64,000 nt of DNA from CAVSJA01 sp963728145 (GTDB lineage: Bacteria; Bacteroidota; Bacteroidia; Chitinophagales; Chitinophagaceae): positions 682,001 to 746,000 of the forward strand of contig CAVSJA010000002.1 in NCBI GenBank assembly GCA_963728145.1, written 5' to 3'. Below are positions 8,732 to 16,531 of the stretch, piece by piece. A program made the translations under genes and the position numbers. Below the pieces are notes generated by a model. That model ran no database searches. It saw only the letters and a program-made list of their open reading frames with translations, and had not been told where the DNA came from. The stretch's first letter is position 1. Every line of letters begins with the position of its first letter.

Positions 8732-9889
8732 ATGAAACCGATCGTCGCCGCATTATTGCTCTGTATTGGACTTACTGGTTTCACGCAGACACAACTTAGA
8801 AAGTTTATAATACATGGAGATGCGTCCAAATTGAAAGTACCCATCACCTGGGTGTATATCAGCTACCCGATGGGTGGTGGAGAATGGAAGCGGGATAGTG
8901 CAAAGGTAACTTCGAATGGTCTTTATAGATTGTCCGGTGAAATTCCCGAACCAGCATTGATCCGCATATGGCCCGCATTCCGCGAATCGGCTGATGGAAA
9001 AAAACCTCCCCTTATTGTCAGGCGTGATTATGCCACTTTATTTCTCGAGCCTTCCAGCATAGTGATGCACAATGTCGATTCTTTCAGCAATGCAACAGTG
9101 AGCGGTTCGGTTACGCATGATATTTATCTTGAGTTAAGGGAAAAGCTGAAAACAGTTACTGAGAAGGAAGAAGCTTTGAACAGAGAGTATGCCCGTTTGA
9201 ACCGAATAGGGCAAGTAAAAGCATCAAAAAATTTAGAGCCGCAATTCGATGAGGTTAGTGCGGAAAGAAAAAAAATACTAAAAGATTACTTCCTGAAAAA
9301 TCCTCAATCTCCGATTAGTTTATATGTGCTGAATGAAATTGCCGGTTGGGAAATTGACCCAGCAGAGGTTGAACCCCTTTTTAAGAAGCTTCCGGGATCA
9401 ACTCAGAATCTTCCTTCCGGCAAAGAGCTGAAAGAAAAAGTAGAGATCGCAAAAAAAACAGCGATTGGCAAACTTGCAATGGACTTTACACAAAATGATA
9501 CCGCAGGTATACCAGTAAAGCTATCAGCATTCAGGGGAAGGTATCTGCTGGTTGATTTCTGGGCAAGTTGGTGTGGTCCGTGCCGAGTTGAAAATCCTCA
9601 TGTGGTTGAAGCATACCATAAATTCAAGGACAAAGGGTTTCATATTCTTGGGATTTCACTTGACCGTCCTGGTGAAAAAGACAAATGGCTTAAAGCAATA
9701 CACGAGGATAAGCTCGCCTGGACTCAAGTGTCGGATCTGAACTTTTGGAAAAATGCGGTGGCTGTTCAGTATGGCATCATGTCAATACCGTCCAACTTGC
9801 TTCTTGACCAGGAAGGAAAGATCATAGCGAAGAATCTGCGAGGGGATGAACTCACGAAAAAACTCGAAGAGGTATTAAAGTCAAATTAA
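8732..9889 (+). CDS. TlpA/ResA-like thiol-disulfide protein with DUF4369-type N-terminus
   Basis: A secreted or outer-membrane-facing thioredoxin-fold protein typical of Bacteroidota. From the ATG at 8732 the first ~20 residues form a signal peptide (MKPIVAALLLCIGLTGFTQ). Residues ~25-130 resemble the DUF4369 beta-domain often joined to such proteins, then a charged helical linker. The C-terminal thioredoxin domain (about 245-385) has the redox motif CGPC (C281, C284) in DFWASWCGPCRVENP, and the cis-proline segment GIMSIPSNLLLD. It probably reduces or isomerises disulfides in the periplasm; the substrate cannot be told. A TTG start at 8702 is possible but would put ten polar residues before the signal peptide. 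Confidence 0.85.
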   Translation: MKPIVAALLLCIGLTGFTQTQLRKFIIHGDASKLKVPITWVYISYPMGGGEWKRDSAKVTSNGLYRLSGEIPEPALIRIWPAFRESADGKKPPLIVRRDYATLFLEPSSIVMHNVDSFSNATVSGSVTHDIYLELREKLKTVTEKEEALNREYARLNRIGQVKASKNLEPQFDEVSAERKKILKDYFLKNPQSPISLYVLNEIAGWEIDPAEVEPLFKKLPGSTQNLPSGKELKEKVEIAKKTAIGKLAMDFTQNDTAGIPVKLSAFRGRYLLVDFWASWCGPCRVENPHVVEAYHKFKDKGFHILGISLDRPGEKDKWLKAIHEDKLAWTQVSDLNFWKNAVAVQYGIMSIPSNLLLDQEGKIIAKNLRGDELTKKLEEVLKSN

Positions 9890-9931
9890 GAATGGATGAA
9901 TGTGGGCCGGCATGTTGAAGCCCGTTCAATT

Positions 9932-10219
9932 TTATCCTACCAGCGCATGGTCCAATTGCGCATCCATTTTCTGCATTAGTTTTGAAAGCTCAGCATTCTC
10001 ACCAGAATCAGCACTAGCCTGCGCTTGAGTGGCATACCATAGTACCACCATGGATATATAATCCTGCATATCCTTTCCCGCAAACTGGGTCTTGAATTCT
10101 ATCAACTTTTCGTTGATTATTTTAAGTGTTTTGCGAACTACTTCTTCATCTTTTGGAGCCACCTTAACACGAAAGGTCCGATCTCCAATCACCAGATTTA
10201 CAGGAATTAATTCTTCCAT
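9932..10219 (-). CDS. zapA: Cell division protein ZapA
   Basis: ZapA binds FtsZ and bundles its filaments at midcell. The 95-residue protein has the expected N-terminal beta-hairpin (LIPVNLVIGDRTFRVKVAP) followed by a helical region with DEEVVRKTLKIINEKL and a C-terminal coiled coil. I chose the internal ATG at 10219 because the 13 residues before it (from 10258) do not fit the family. It belongs with the coiled-coil gene at 10627 and pheT, an arrangement common in Bacteroidota, although here a small plus-strand gene is inserted between them. Confidence 0.82.
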   Translation of the reverse strand: MEELIPVNLVIGDRTFRVKVAPKDEEVVRKTLKIINEKLIEFKTQFAGKDMQDYISMVVLWYATQAQASADSGENAELSKLMQKMDAQLDHALVG

Positions 10220-10363
10220 TTTTTGGTTATTTGATTTGCAAGCGATAAATTTATCCACATTTAATTCACAGCGTTCCCTAATTGGATTGACTTTGCGGAA
10301 TGGTTTTTGGATGGTTAAGGATGCAATACTCTATGATTACTTCAACCAAAACCAAGCAACTTT

Positions 10364-10621
10364 ATGTTTGCCAAAGTTAAGTCATCCGTCTTCATCGACG
10401 ACCTGACATTGGAATTTGTAGCACCAATGCAGGCTGACAACCTCCGGGCCATATTAAGAGATGAAAAAGGTTACGAATGCAGTCGAATCGTAGCTAGTTG
10501 GCCGAAAGGACAGCGCACGTACACCTGGAAGGGCCTCAGCGATCTGCCGTACGGTGTTTACACCTTAGAGCTTTCACAGGGCGAGGATGAGATGCGATTA
10601 AGAATGGTGAAAAGAATTTAA
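10364..10621 (+). CDS. Small protein resembling a stand-alone type IX sorting (FlgD-like) domain
   Basis: An 85-residue protein with no signal peptide or membrane helix. Its pattern (DDLTLEFVAPM, a middle strand ending SRIVASW, then LPYGVYTLELSQG and a final MRLRMVKRI) closely follows the C-terminal sorting domain of the DUF1501 protein in this window (ITFRTRG..., LPTGVYYARFQNG, VRSMLKAR). Such domains are normally the tail of a secreted protein; here it stands alone. The possible -7 box TATGTTTG overlaps the ATG, so the true start may lie slightly downstream. It is inserted between zapA and the coiled-coil gene on the opposite strand. Function unknown. Confidence 0.6.
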   Translation: MFAKVKSSVFIDDLTLEFVAPMQADNLRAILRDEKGYECSRIVASWPKGQRTYTWKGLSDLPYGVYTLELSQGEDEMRLRMVKRI

Positions 10622-10626
10622 TTATT

Positions 10627-10914
10627 CTATTCATTAAGCATTGCGATACAACGGTCGATTTCCCGTATGTATTGGTTCAGCTTTTTTTCCAATTCTTTCT
10701 TCTCAGAATCACCCAGGTTACCATTATTTATTTGCTTCACCATTTTTTGCTGGTCAAATTCTTCCAATCGTTGATCCTTTAACTGAATACTATTCCTTAA
10801 TTCCTTTATTGTTCCTTTGAGAGCGATGTTTTCTTTTTGGATTGTATGCTGTTGTTTCAGCAATTGCTGAAGTTTTTCGTTAACCTGCTTGAGCTGTTGA
10901 TGCAAGGATTGCAT
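10627..10914 (-). CDS. Coiled-coil protein between pheT and zapA
   Basis: A 95-residue, highly charged protein, almost all predicted coiled coil (heptad-like MQSLHQQLKQVNEKLQQLLK onward), with no signal peptide or membrane segment. It starts 49 bases after the pheT stop on the same strand and precedes zapA. Genes of this sort commonly sit next to zapA in Bacteroidota, so a cell-division role is plausible by context, but nothing in the sequence proves it. Confidence 0.65.
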   Translation of the reverse strand: MQSLHQQLKQVNEKLQQLLKQQHTIQKENIALKGTIKELRNSIQLKDQRLEEFDQQKMVKQINNGNLGDSEKKELEKKLNQYIREIDRCIAMLNE

Positions 10915-10963
10915 TGGGTCTTAATTGAGCTATGTATAAAAGAACATGAATTAATATTCGTTG

Positions 10964-13393
10964 CTATTTTCTGATCTCGGCCTTAAGTTCATTCTCCAGC
11001 GCTTCCTGTATTCTACCCATCATCTGGTCAATCTCTTTATCTACAAGAGTTTTTTCTTCATCCAGGAACGTAAAACTTACTGCCAACGATTTTTTTCCTT
11101 CACCCAGTTTCTCACTTTCAAAAATATCGAAGAGTTGTAGTTCCTGAAGCTTTTCTAATCGAAGTTTTTTCACCGCGTTTTCCACCTCTGCATAAACCAT
11201 TGATTTTGGAACAATGAGCGCAAGGTCCCGGAAAACGGGCAATTGTTTGGGCAGGTCCTTTATGACCAGCTTGGTTTTCGCAGCTTGTTTTAAGATTGCT
11301 TCCCAGTTGAAATCGGCAAACAAAACCGGTTGTTTTATATCGAAGCGTTTTAATTCATGTGCATTCACATTTCCTAATTCAGCAATGATTTCGCCGTTGC
11401 TCGATAGCTGAAGCATATTATTCAGCTTGCTGCTTTCATTATCTTTCTCCACAGGATTTATAATACCCATTAACTGAAGTACACCAGTTACGATGCCTTT
11501 TAGATAGTACAGATCAGAAACTGCGGCTTTTTGTTTCCAGGAATCTTCATTCACCCTGCCGGTAATGTATAAACAACAGTGATCAGTTTCCAAATAATTT
11601 CCCGGCCCCTCAGTTCTATAAGTTTTTCCAAATTCAAAGAAGCGAAGATTATTGTTTTTCCTGTTGAGATTATAAGCGATTGCACCCAAACCCGTTTCCA
11701 ACATTGATGGACGCATGATATTATGCTCGGCGCTCAGGTTATTCAACAATTTCACTGCAGTTTTCAATTCATTACCATCAAAAAAAGCGTTATTGGTAAT
11801 TGAATTCGTGAGGATTTCAAAGAATCCCTGACCCACCAGGTAACCAGCGACTTTTTCTTTGAGGCTATGTTTGTATCCCTCATCGTCAAGTGAAGGAGAA
11901 ATAGTAATAGATTGTGGGATCTCGATATTGTCAAGTCCATCAATGCGAATGATCTCTTCCACTACATCGGCAGGTAAGTGAATGTCTGGTTTACTATACG
12001 GAGCAGCAACACGAACATCGTCCATTCCCTCTTTGATGATCTCAAATCCCAGGCTTACGAGAATCTTTTTAACGGTATCCTGATGATAATTTTTTCCGCT
12101 TAATTTCTTCAGGTAATGGTGTTTCATTACCACCTGAACTCTTTCTGCTGGTTGCGGGTAAACATCGACGATATCAGATGCAATCTCTCCACCTGCAATT
12201 TCGCGGATCAGCATTGCAGCTCTTTTCAGCACGTTAACGGTGTTGCTGATATCAATGTTTTTTTCGAAACGGGTAGCCGCATCCGTGCGCAATCCGTGCC
12301 GGAAAGATGTCTTGCGAATATCAACCGGGTTAAACCATGCGCTTTCAAGAAAGATATCTTTCGTCGTTTCTTTAACACCACTTTTCATGCCGCCGAATAC
12401 GCCGGCAATACACATGCCTTCACTTTCACCATTGCAGATCATAAGGTCTTCATTGCTCAGCTTCCTTTCCTTAGCATCCAGCGTAGTAAATAAACTTCCT
12501 TCAGGAAGATTTTTTACCAGCACGGTGTTTTTCTTGATCGCATCCGCATCGAATGCATGCAGCGGCTGACCTGTTTCGTGAAGGATGAAATTGGTGATGT
12601 CTACAATATTATTAATAGGCCGTTGCCCGATCGATTTCAATTTTTGCTGAAGCCATTTCGGGGATTCGCCAACTTTAATGCCTTTTAGGCTAACACCTGA
12701 GTAACGCTGACAGGCCTTACTGTTTTCTAGCTTGATCTTTATTGGAAGACTAATATTATCCGGTTTGAATCCATTGGTGAACGGCGACTTTGGTTTGTAA
12801 TCTTTTTTTTCATGATGAGATAGATAAGCGCAAACATCTCTGGCAACGCCGAGATGACTCATCGCATCCATCCTGTTTGGTGTGAGTCCGATCTCAAAGA
12901 TCCAATCGTTATAGGGTTTGAAATGAGTAGAAGCAATAGTTCCCGGCTTCAATTTATCAGGCAAAACCATGATGCCTGAATGATCTTCACCCAAACCAAT
13001 TTCATCTTCCGCGAGAATCATTCCGTGGCTGTCAACTCCGCGGATCTTCGCGATTTTCATGGTTAGGGGATCACCTTTGATCGGATTGATGGTTGAACCT
13101 ACAGGAGCAACAACAACTTTTTGTCCAGCTGCAACATTCGGTGCACCACAAACGATTTGAAGCGGTTCACCTGATCCAATATTTACTTTGGTTACGGTAA
13201 GTTTATCTGCATTGGGATGCTTTTCCACTTCGAGCACTTCACCAATTATCAATCCTTTCATTCCACCTTTTACTTCTTCATATTGTTCCAGGCTTTCTAC
13301 TTCGAGTCCGATTGAGGTCAGGATTTTGCTGAGCCGTTCCGTTTCGACGGCGATGGGTAAATATTCACTAAGCCAATTATAGCTGATGGTCAT
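10964..13393 (-). CDS. pheT: Phenylalanyl-tRNA synthetase beta subunit
   Basis: The beta subunit forms the (alpha-beta)2 enzyme that charges tRNA(Phe), and it edits Tyr-tRNA(Phe). The 809 residues follow the bacterial layout: MTISYNWLSEYLP start, an OB-fold tRNA-binding (EMAP-like) domain at about 40-150 (VEKHPNADKLTVTKVNIG), the B3/B4 editing domain at about 210-400 (NNIVDITNFILHETGQPLHA), B5 at about 410-485, a catalytic-like core, and the C-terminal anticodon-binding FDX-ACB domain (about 715-809, PVFRDLALIVPK). The alpha subunit gene is not next to it. The 5' leader contains a hairpin at 13433-13462. Confidence 0.97.
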   Translation of the reverse strand: MTISYNWLSEYLPIAVETERLSKILTSIGLEVESLEQYEEVKGGMKGLIIGEVLEVEKHPNADKLTVTKVNIGSGEPLQIVCGAPNVAAGQKVVVAPVGSTINPIKGDPLTMKIAKIRGVDSHGMILAEDEIGLGEDHSGIMVLPDKLKPGTIASTHFKPYNDWIFEIGLTPNRMDAMSHLGVARDVCAYLSHHEKKDYKPKSPFTNGFKPDNISLPIKIKLENSKACQRYSGVSLKGIKVGESPKWLQQKLKSIGQRPINNIVDITNFILHETGQPLHAFDADAIKKNTVLVKNLPEGSLFTTLDAKERKLSNEDLMICNGESEGMCIAGVFGGMKSGVKETTKDIFLESAWFNPVDIRKTSFRHGLRTDAATRFEKNIDISNTVNVLKRAAMLIREIAGGEIASDIVDVYPQPAERVQVVMKHHYLKKLSGKNYHQDTVKKILVSLGFEIIKEGMDDVRVAAPYSKPDIHLPADVVEEIIRIDGLDNIEIPQSITISPSLDDEGYKHSLKEKVAGYLVGQGFFEILTNSITNNAFFDGNELKTAVKLLNNLSAEHNIMRPSMLETGLGAIAYNLNRKNNNLRFFEFGKTYRTEGPGNYLETDHCCLYITGRVNEDSWKQKAAVSDLYYLKGIVTGVLQLMGIINPVEKDNESSKLNNMLQLSSNGEIIAELGNVNAHELKRFDIKQPVLFADFNWEAILKQAAKTKLVIKDLPKQLPVFRDLALIVPKSMVYAEVENAVKKLRLEKLQELQLFDIFESEKLGEGKKSLAVSFTFLDEEKTLVDKEIDQMMGRIQEALENELKAEIRK

Positions 13394-13503
13394 TGATTAA
13401 ATTGACAGGTTAGTTGTCGGGATAACAGGGAGCCGCCCTCGCAATGGTTTAAGCGAAGGCGGGGAGCAAAGATAATGGAATGAGTGTTGAAGCCAATTAT
13501 GAT

Positions 13504-13554
13504 AAAGGTGAGTCACCCTTGTTTGACGGCATTAAAGAAAGGTGACTCACCTTT
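13504..13554. repeat. 14-bp perfect inverted repeat made of two near-palindromes
   Basis: AAAGGTGAGTCACC (13504-13517) and GGTGACTCACCTTT (13541-13554) are exact reverse complements separated by 23 bases. Each arm contains GGTGASTCACC, itself palindromic except for the central base, so the pair could be two operator sites for a dimeric regulator or one long hairpin. The left arm is about 110 bases upstream of the pheT start. Confidence 0.75.
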
Positions 13555-13787
13555 GACAATTGAGCTCGGATGAAACCGGCCCTGGCAGGACTTTTCGACG
13601 GACTTCACCGTTTTTTCATCACTATTTTCGCATGTTTCAACGGTTCAATACTGCTGAAATAGGCGTGAAATATGGTTTTTTTACCCGTATAAAATCTGAA
13701 ATTCAAGCGGGGCGCAAGTCTTGGCATCTATAGCTCTTTACCAAGAAACGGGCGACATTTTCTTTCGCACACCTGTTGTTAATTTCT

Positions 13788-13811
13788 CAGCCAGATGGGT
13801 GGCTTTTTTTT
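13788..13811 (+). terminator. Orphan intrinsic terminator upstream of dnaB
   Basis: AGCCA (13789-13793) pairs with TGGCT (13800-13804) and is followed by nine T in ten bases. The preceding gene on this side (pheT) runs the other way, so no plus-strand protein gene ends here. This implies an unannotated transcript in about 13560-13811. Confidence 0.6.
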
Positions 13812-13817
13812 ATAAAT

Positions 13818-13869
13818 TGTGTATAGCTGACCGGTAACTTGTGGACAAACCCGGAATTGCTGTGGATAG
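13818..13869 (+). promoter_or_regulatory. Three evenly spaced DnaA-box-like sites
   Basis: TGTGTATAG (13818), TGTGGACAA (13840) and TGTGGATAG (13861) match the DnaA box TGTGGATAA with two, one and one mismatches. They share one orientation and are spaced 22 and 21 bases apart, about two helical turns. They lie beside an AT-rich run and 260-310 bases upstream of dnaB. They may mark DnaA control of dnaB or part of an origin; neither is proven. Confidence 0.35.
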
Positions 13870-14127
13870 CTATGTGAGTGGGCTGGTATTAAATTAAAGA
13901 GATCAAATCTGTTTTCTTGCCTTTGTGCCAACCTATATTCGCCGTCCTGACATACGGGGTAACATTCCGATAACAGTGATTTAGCAATTTCGTAATACAA
14001 GGCTGGAACTAACCCACAAGTCATTGGTTGGATATCCAATTAAGTGGCAAGATTTTCCTTTGCCCTCCTCCGAAAAACCACGCAAGTATCAAACCAATGG
14101 TTAAACCTTTTTGTACCTGGATGAACG

Positions 14128-15687
14128 ATGGAAATAACTAACCTGAACAAGGATCGCAAGACAAGACGCAAAAGCTCGATCGACTTAAGTAGCATGGTTT
14201 ATGGAAAAGTACCTCCACAGGCTAAAGACCTGGAGGAAGCCGTACTGGGAGCCATCATGCTCGAAAAGAGCGCTTTCGACACAGTCGTTGAAATTCTAAA
14301 GCCCGAGTGTTTTTATGTAGATAGCCATCAGCGGATCTACCGGGCTATGCAATCGCTTCAACAAAAGAATCAGCCGATCGACATCCTCACAGTTGTTGAA
14401 GAATTAAAATTCAAAGTTGAACTGGATATAGTCGGTGGACCATACCAGGTTACCAAACTCACCAACGCAGTTGTTTCTTCTGCAAATATTGAAACGCATT
14501 CAAGGATCATTCTGCAAAAATTCATTCAACGCGAACTGATTCGCATCAGCGGAGAGATCATCAGTGATTCTTATGAAGATTCAACCGATGTATTCGATCT
14601 GTTGGATGAGGCAGAAGGCAAACTTTTCGAGATAACGAATAACCACCTCCGAAAGAATTTCGATAGCATCGATACGGTCTTAGTGAAAACGGTACAACGC
14701 ATAGAAGATATGCGTCATCGAAATGAAGATTTTTCAGGTGTGCCGAGTGGCTTTGCTACTTTAGACAGGATTACTTACGGCTGGCAGAATACTGATCTGA
14801 TCGTTCTTGCTGCCCGTCCATCTGTCGGTAAAACTGCCTTTGCATTGAACCTTGCTCGAAATGCATCACTTCATCCAAGCAAACCAGTACCTGTTGCAGT
14901 CTTCAGTCTCGAAATGAGCGCTGGACAATTGGTACAACGTATTCTTGCGGCTGAAAGTGAGATCTGGTTGGAAAAGATCTCGCGAGGAAAACTGGAAGAG
15001 CACGAAATGAAGCAGCTTTATGCTAAAGGCATCCAGCGCCTCGCAAAAGCACCCATCTTTATTGACGATACCGCCGCATTGAACATATTTGAACTAAGGG
15101 CAAAATGCCGCCGCTTGAAAAACAAACACAATATTGGCCTTATCATCATCGACTATCTTCAATTGATGAGTGGTACCAACGATCGTCAAAGTAACCGTGA
15201 GCAGGAGATTAGTAAGATTTCGCGTGACCTCAAGGGATTGGCAAAAGAACTCCAGGTTCCAATTATCGCACTTAGCCAGTTGAGCCGTGAAGTGGAAAAG
15301 AGAAAAGAAGGAAACAAGATGCCTCAGTTGAGTGACCTTCGTGAATCCGGTGCTATTGAACAGGATGCTGATCTGGTTATGTTCCTCTATCGTCCCGAGT
15401 ATTACGATATCACCACAAATGAGCTCGGCGAAAATGTGAAAGGTGAAACTCATGTTCGCATCGCAAAACATCGTAACGGTTCTCTCGAAACAATTAAGTT
15501 AAGAGCGCTTCTGCATATTCAGAAATTTACTGAATGGGAAGGCGATGATTCTCTGGGTCTCGGTCCTGGTAATTGGAAACCTATTCCAACCGATAGTGGT
15601 GCCGAGGGTGGCGCTAAACTCTATATCCAGGCTGGCAGCAAGATGAATGATCTTCCGTTCAGTGACGAAGAAGAAACACCGTTTTAA
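14128..15687 (+). CDS. dnaB: Replicative DNA helicase
   Basis: The hexameric 5'-3' helicase of the replication fork. The 519 residues show the N-terminal DnaB domain (about 30-130, PQAKDLEEAVLGAIMLEKSA) and a RecA-like ATPase domain (about 205-475) with Walker A ARPSVGKTAFALN, the DnaB-type SLEMSAGQLVQRI, Walker B-like LIIIDYLQLM, LSQLSREVEKR and DLRESGAIEQDAD. No intein is present. The start at 14128 gives a basic leader of about 25 residues before the conserved domain. A palindrome follows the stop codon. Confidence 0.97.
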   Translation: MEITNLNKDRKTRRKSSIDLSSMVYGKVPPQAKDLEEAVLGAIMLEKSAFDTVVEILKPECFYVDSHQRIYRAMQSLQQKNQPIDILTVVEELKFKVELDIVGGPYQVTKLTNAVVSSANIETHSRIILQKFIQRELIRISGEIISDSYEDSTDVFDLLDEAEGKLFEITNNHLRKNFDSIDTVLVKTVQRIEDMRHRNEDFSGVPSGFATLDRITYGWQNTDLIVLAARPSVGKTAFALNLARNASLHPSKPVPVAVFSLEMSAGQLVQRILAAESEIWLEKISRGKLEEHEMKQLYAKGIQRLAKAPIFIDDTAALNIFELRAKCRRLKNKHNIGLIIIDYLQLMSGTNDRQSNREQEISKISRDLKGLAKELQVPIIALSQLSREVEKRKEGNKMPQLSDLRESGAIEQDADLVMFLYRPEYYDITTNELGENVKGETHVRIAKHRNGSLETIKLRALLHIQKFTEWEGDDSLGLGPGNWKPIPTDSGAEGGAKLYIQAGSKMNDLPFSDEEETPF

Positions 15688-15703
15688 TTATTTTAGATTT
15701 TAG

Positions 15704-15721
15704 TCCCGATAATTATCGGGA
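15704..15721. repeat. 18-bp perfect palindrome TCCCGATAATTATCGGGA
   Basis: The palindrome lies 17 bases after the dnaB stop and is flanked on both sides by ATTTTAGATTT-like short repeats. It may act as a terminator hairpin; no U tract follows, so Rho-independent function is doubtful. Confidence 0.6.
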
Positions 15722-15840
15722 TGAGATTTTAGATTTGAAAACTGAAATCTAGAGTCATTGACCAATCTTCCAATTTTCTTTATCGAGACGATCTAAGTTC
15801 TGATTCGGTTCAACTGGACGAATCGAATTCAAGGCATATT

Positions 15841-16476
15841 GTGCAGGTCCTTCGCATGAGAGCAGGAGAGATGATCAATCTCACTGATGGTAAAGGAAAT
15901 TTGATCACAGCAAGCATCTCAAAGGCTGATAAAAAGAAATGCATAGTAAGTATAACTGGAAAAGAAAGAATTCCTTCACCAGAACGAAAGGTCAGCATTT
16001 GCATCTCCTTACTTAAAAATTCAAATCGATTTGAATGGTTTCTTGAGAAGGCAACTGAGATCGGAATCAGTGAAATTGCTCCACTATTATGTAAACGAAC
16101 TGAAAAACAGAAGTTCCGAATGGATCGAATGCAACAGATACTGATTAGTGCATTGATCCAATCAAGACAATGCTGGTTACCCATCCTTCATGAACCTGTT
16201 AAGTTCAGTTCTTTATTTGATGCTGCAAAAGGAACAAATGCTTATCAGCAAAAATTCATCGCACATTGTATTCCTGAAGAAAAAAGAAACTTATCAGACC
16301 TCCTCAATTCAAATCTTGCCTCACAAATCATATTAATTGGACCGGAAGGAGATTTTACAGCCGATGAAATTGAAATGGCAAGACAACATCATTTTATACC
16401 TGTGGCCTTGGGTGAAACGCGATTGCGTTCTGAGTCGGCAGGTATCGTTGCTGCGGCATTGATGAAATTAGGTTAA
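15841..16476 (+). CDS. rsmE: 16S rRNA m3U1498 methyltransferase, 5' end probably frameshifted
   Basis: RsmE methylates U1498 of 16S rRNA using SAM. The frame contains SRHIVQVLRMRAGE, ISLLKNSNRFEWFLEKATE, and the SPOUT-knot motifs LIGPEGDFTADEIEMA and LGETRLRSESAGI. The GTG at 15841 falls inside the conserved N-terminal PUA-like domain. The same frame is open back to 15739 and encodes YRDDLSSDSVQLDESNSRHIV before it. A TTG at 15758 in another frame would give MTNLPIFF, matching the expected opening, so a missing base near 15776-15780 probably splits the true start from the rest. About 27 residues are then missing from the span given here. Confidence 0.85.
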   Translation: MQVLRMRAGEMINLTDGKGNLITASISKADKKKCIVSITGKERIPSPERKVSICISLLKNSNRFEWFLEKATEIGISEIAPLLCKRTEKQKFRMDRMQQILISALIQSRQCWLPILHEPVKFSSLFDAAKGTNAYQQKFIAHCIPEEKRNLSDLLNSNLASQIILIGPEGDFTADEIEMARQHHFIPVALGETRLRSESAGIVAAALMKLG

Positions 16477-16531
16477 CAACCGCAGGGGGATTTAGACCTA
16501 ATTTCATTAACTTAAAGAAATATCTCCTCGT

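Larger units (their letters stand above)
13394..14127. other. 734-base gene-free region between divergent pheT and dnaB
   Basis: No convincing coding region. It contains an imperfect hairpin at 13433-13462 (in the pheT leader), a 14-bp perfect inverted repeat at 13504-13554, an orphan intrinsic terminator at 13788-13811, three DnaA-box-like sites at 13818-13869, and a 12-bp palindrome TTGGATATCCAA at about 14028-14039. The amount of signal suggests regulation of both flanking genes and perhaps a small RNA ending at 13811. Confidence 0.7.

Noticed and set aside
13620..13680. tRNA-like GGTTCAAT segment near 13638
   Set aside because: No cloverleaf could be built around it: the T-arm stem does not pair and no acceptor stem is present.
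13779..14039. Minus-strand 86-residue open frame in the pheT-dnaB gap
   Set aside because: It overlaps a terminator and DnaA-box-like sites, has no recognisable protein features and no plausible start region.
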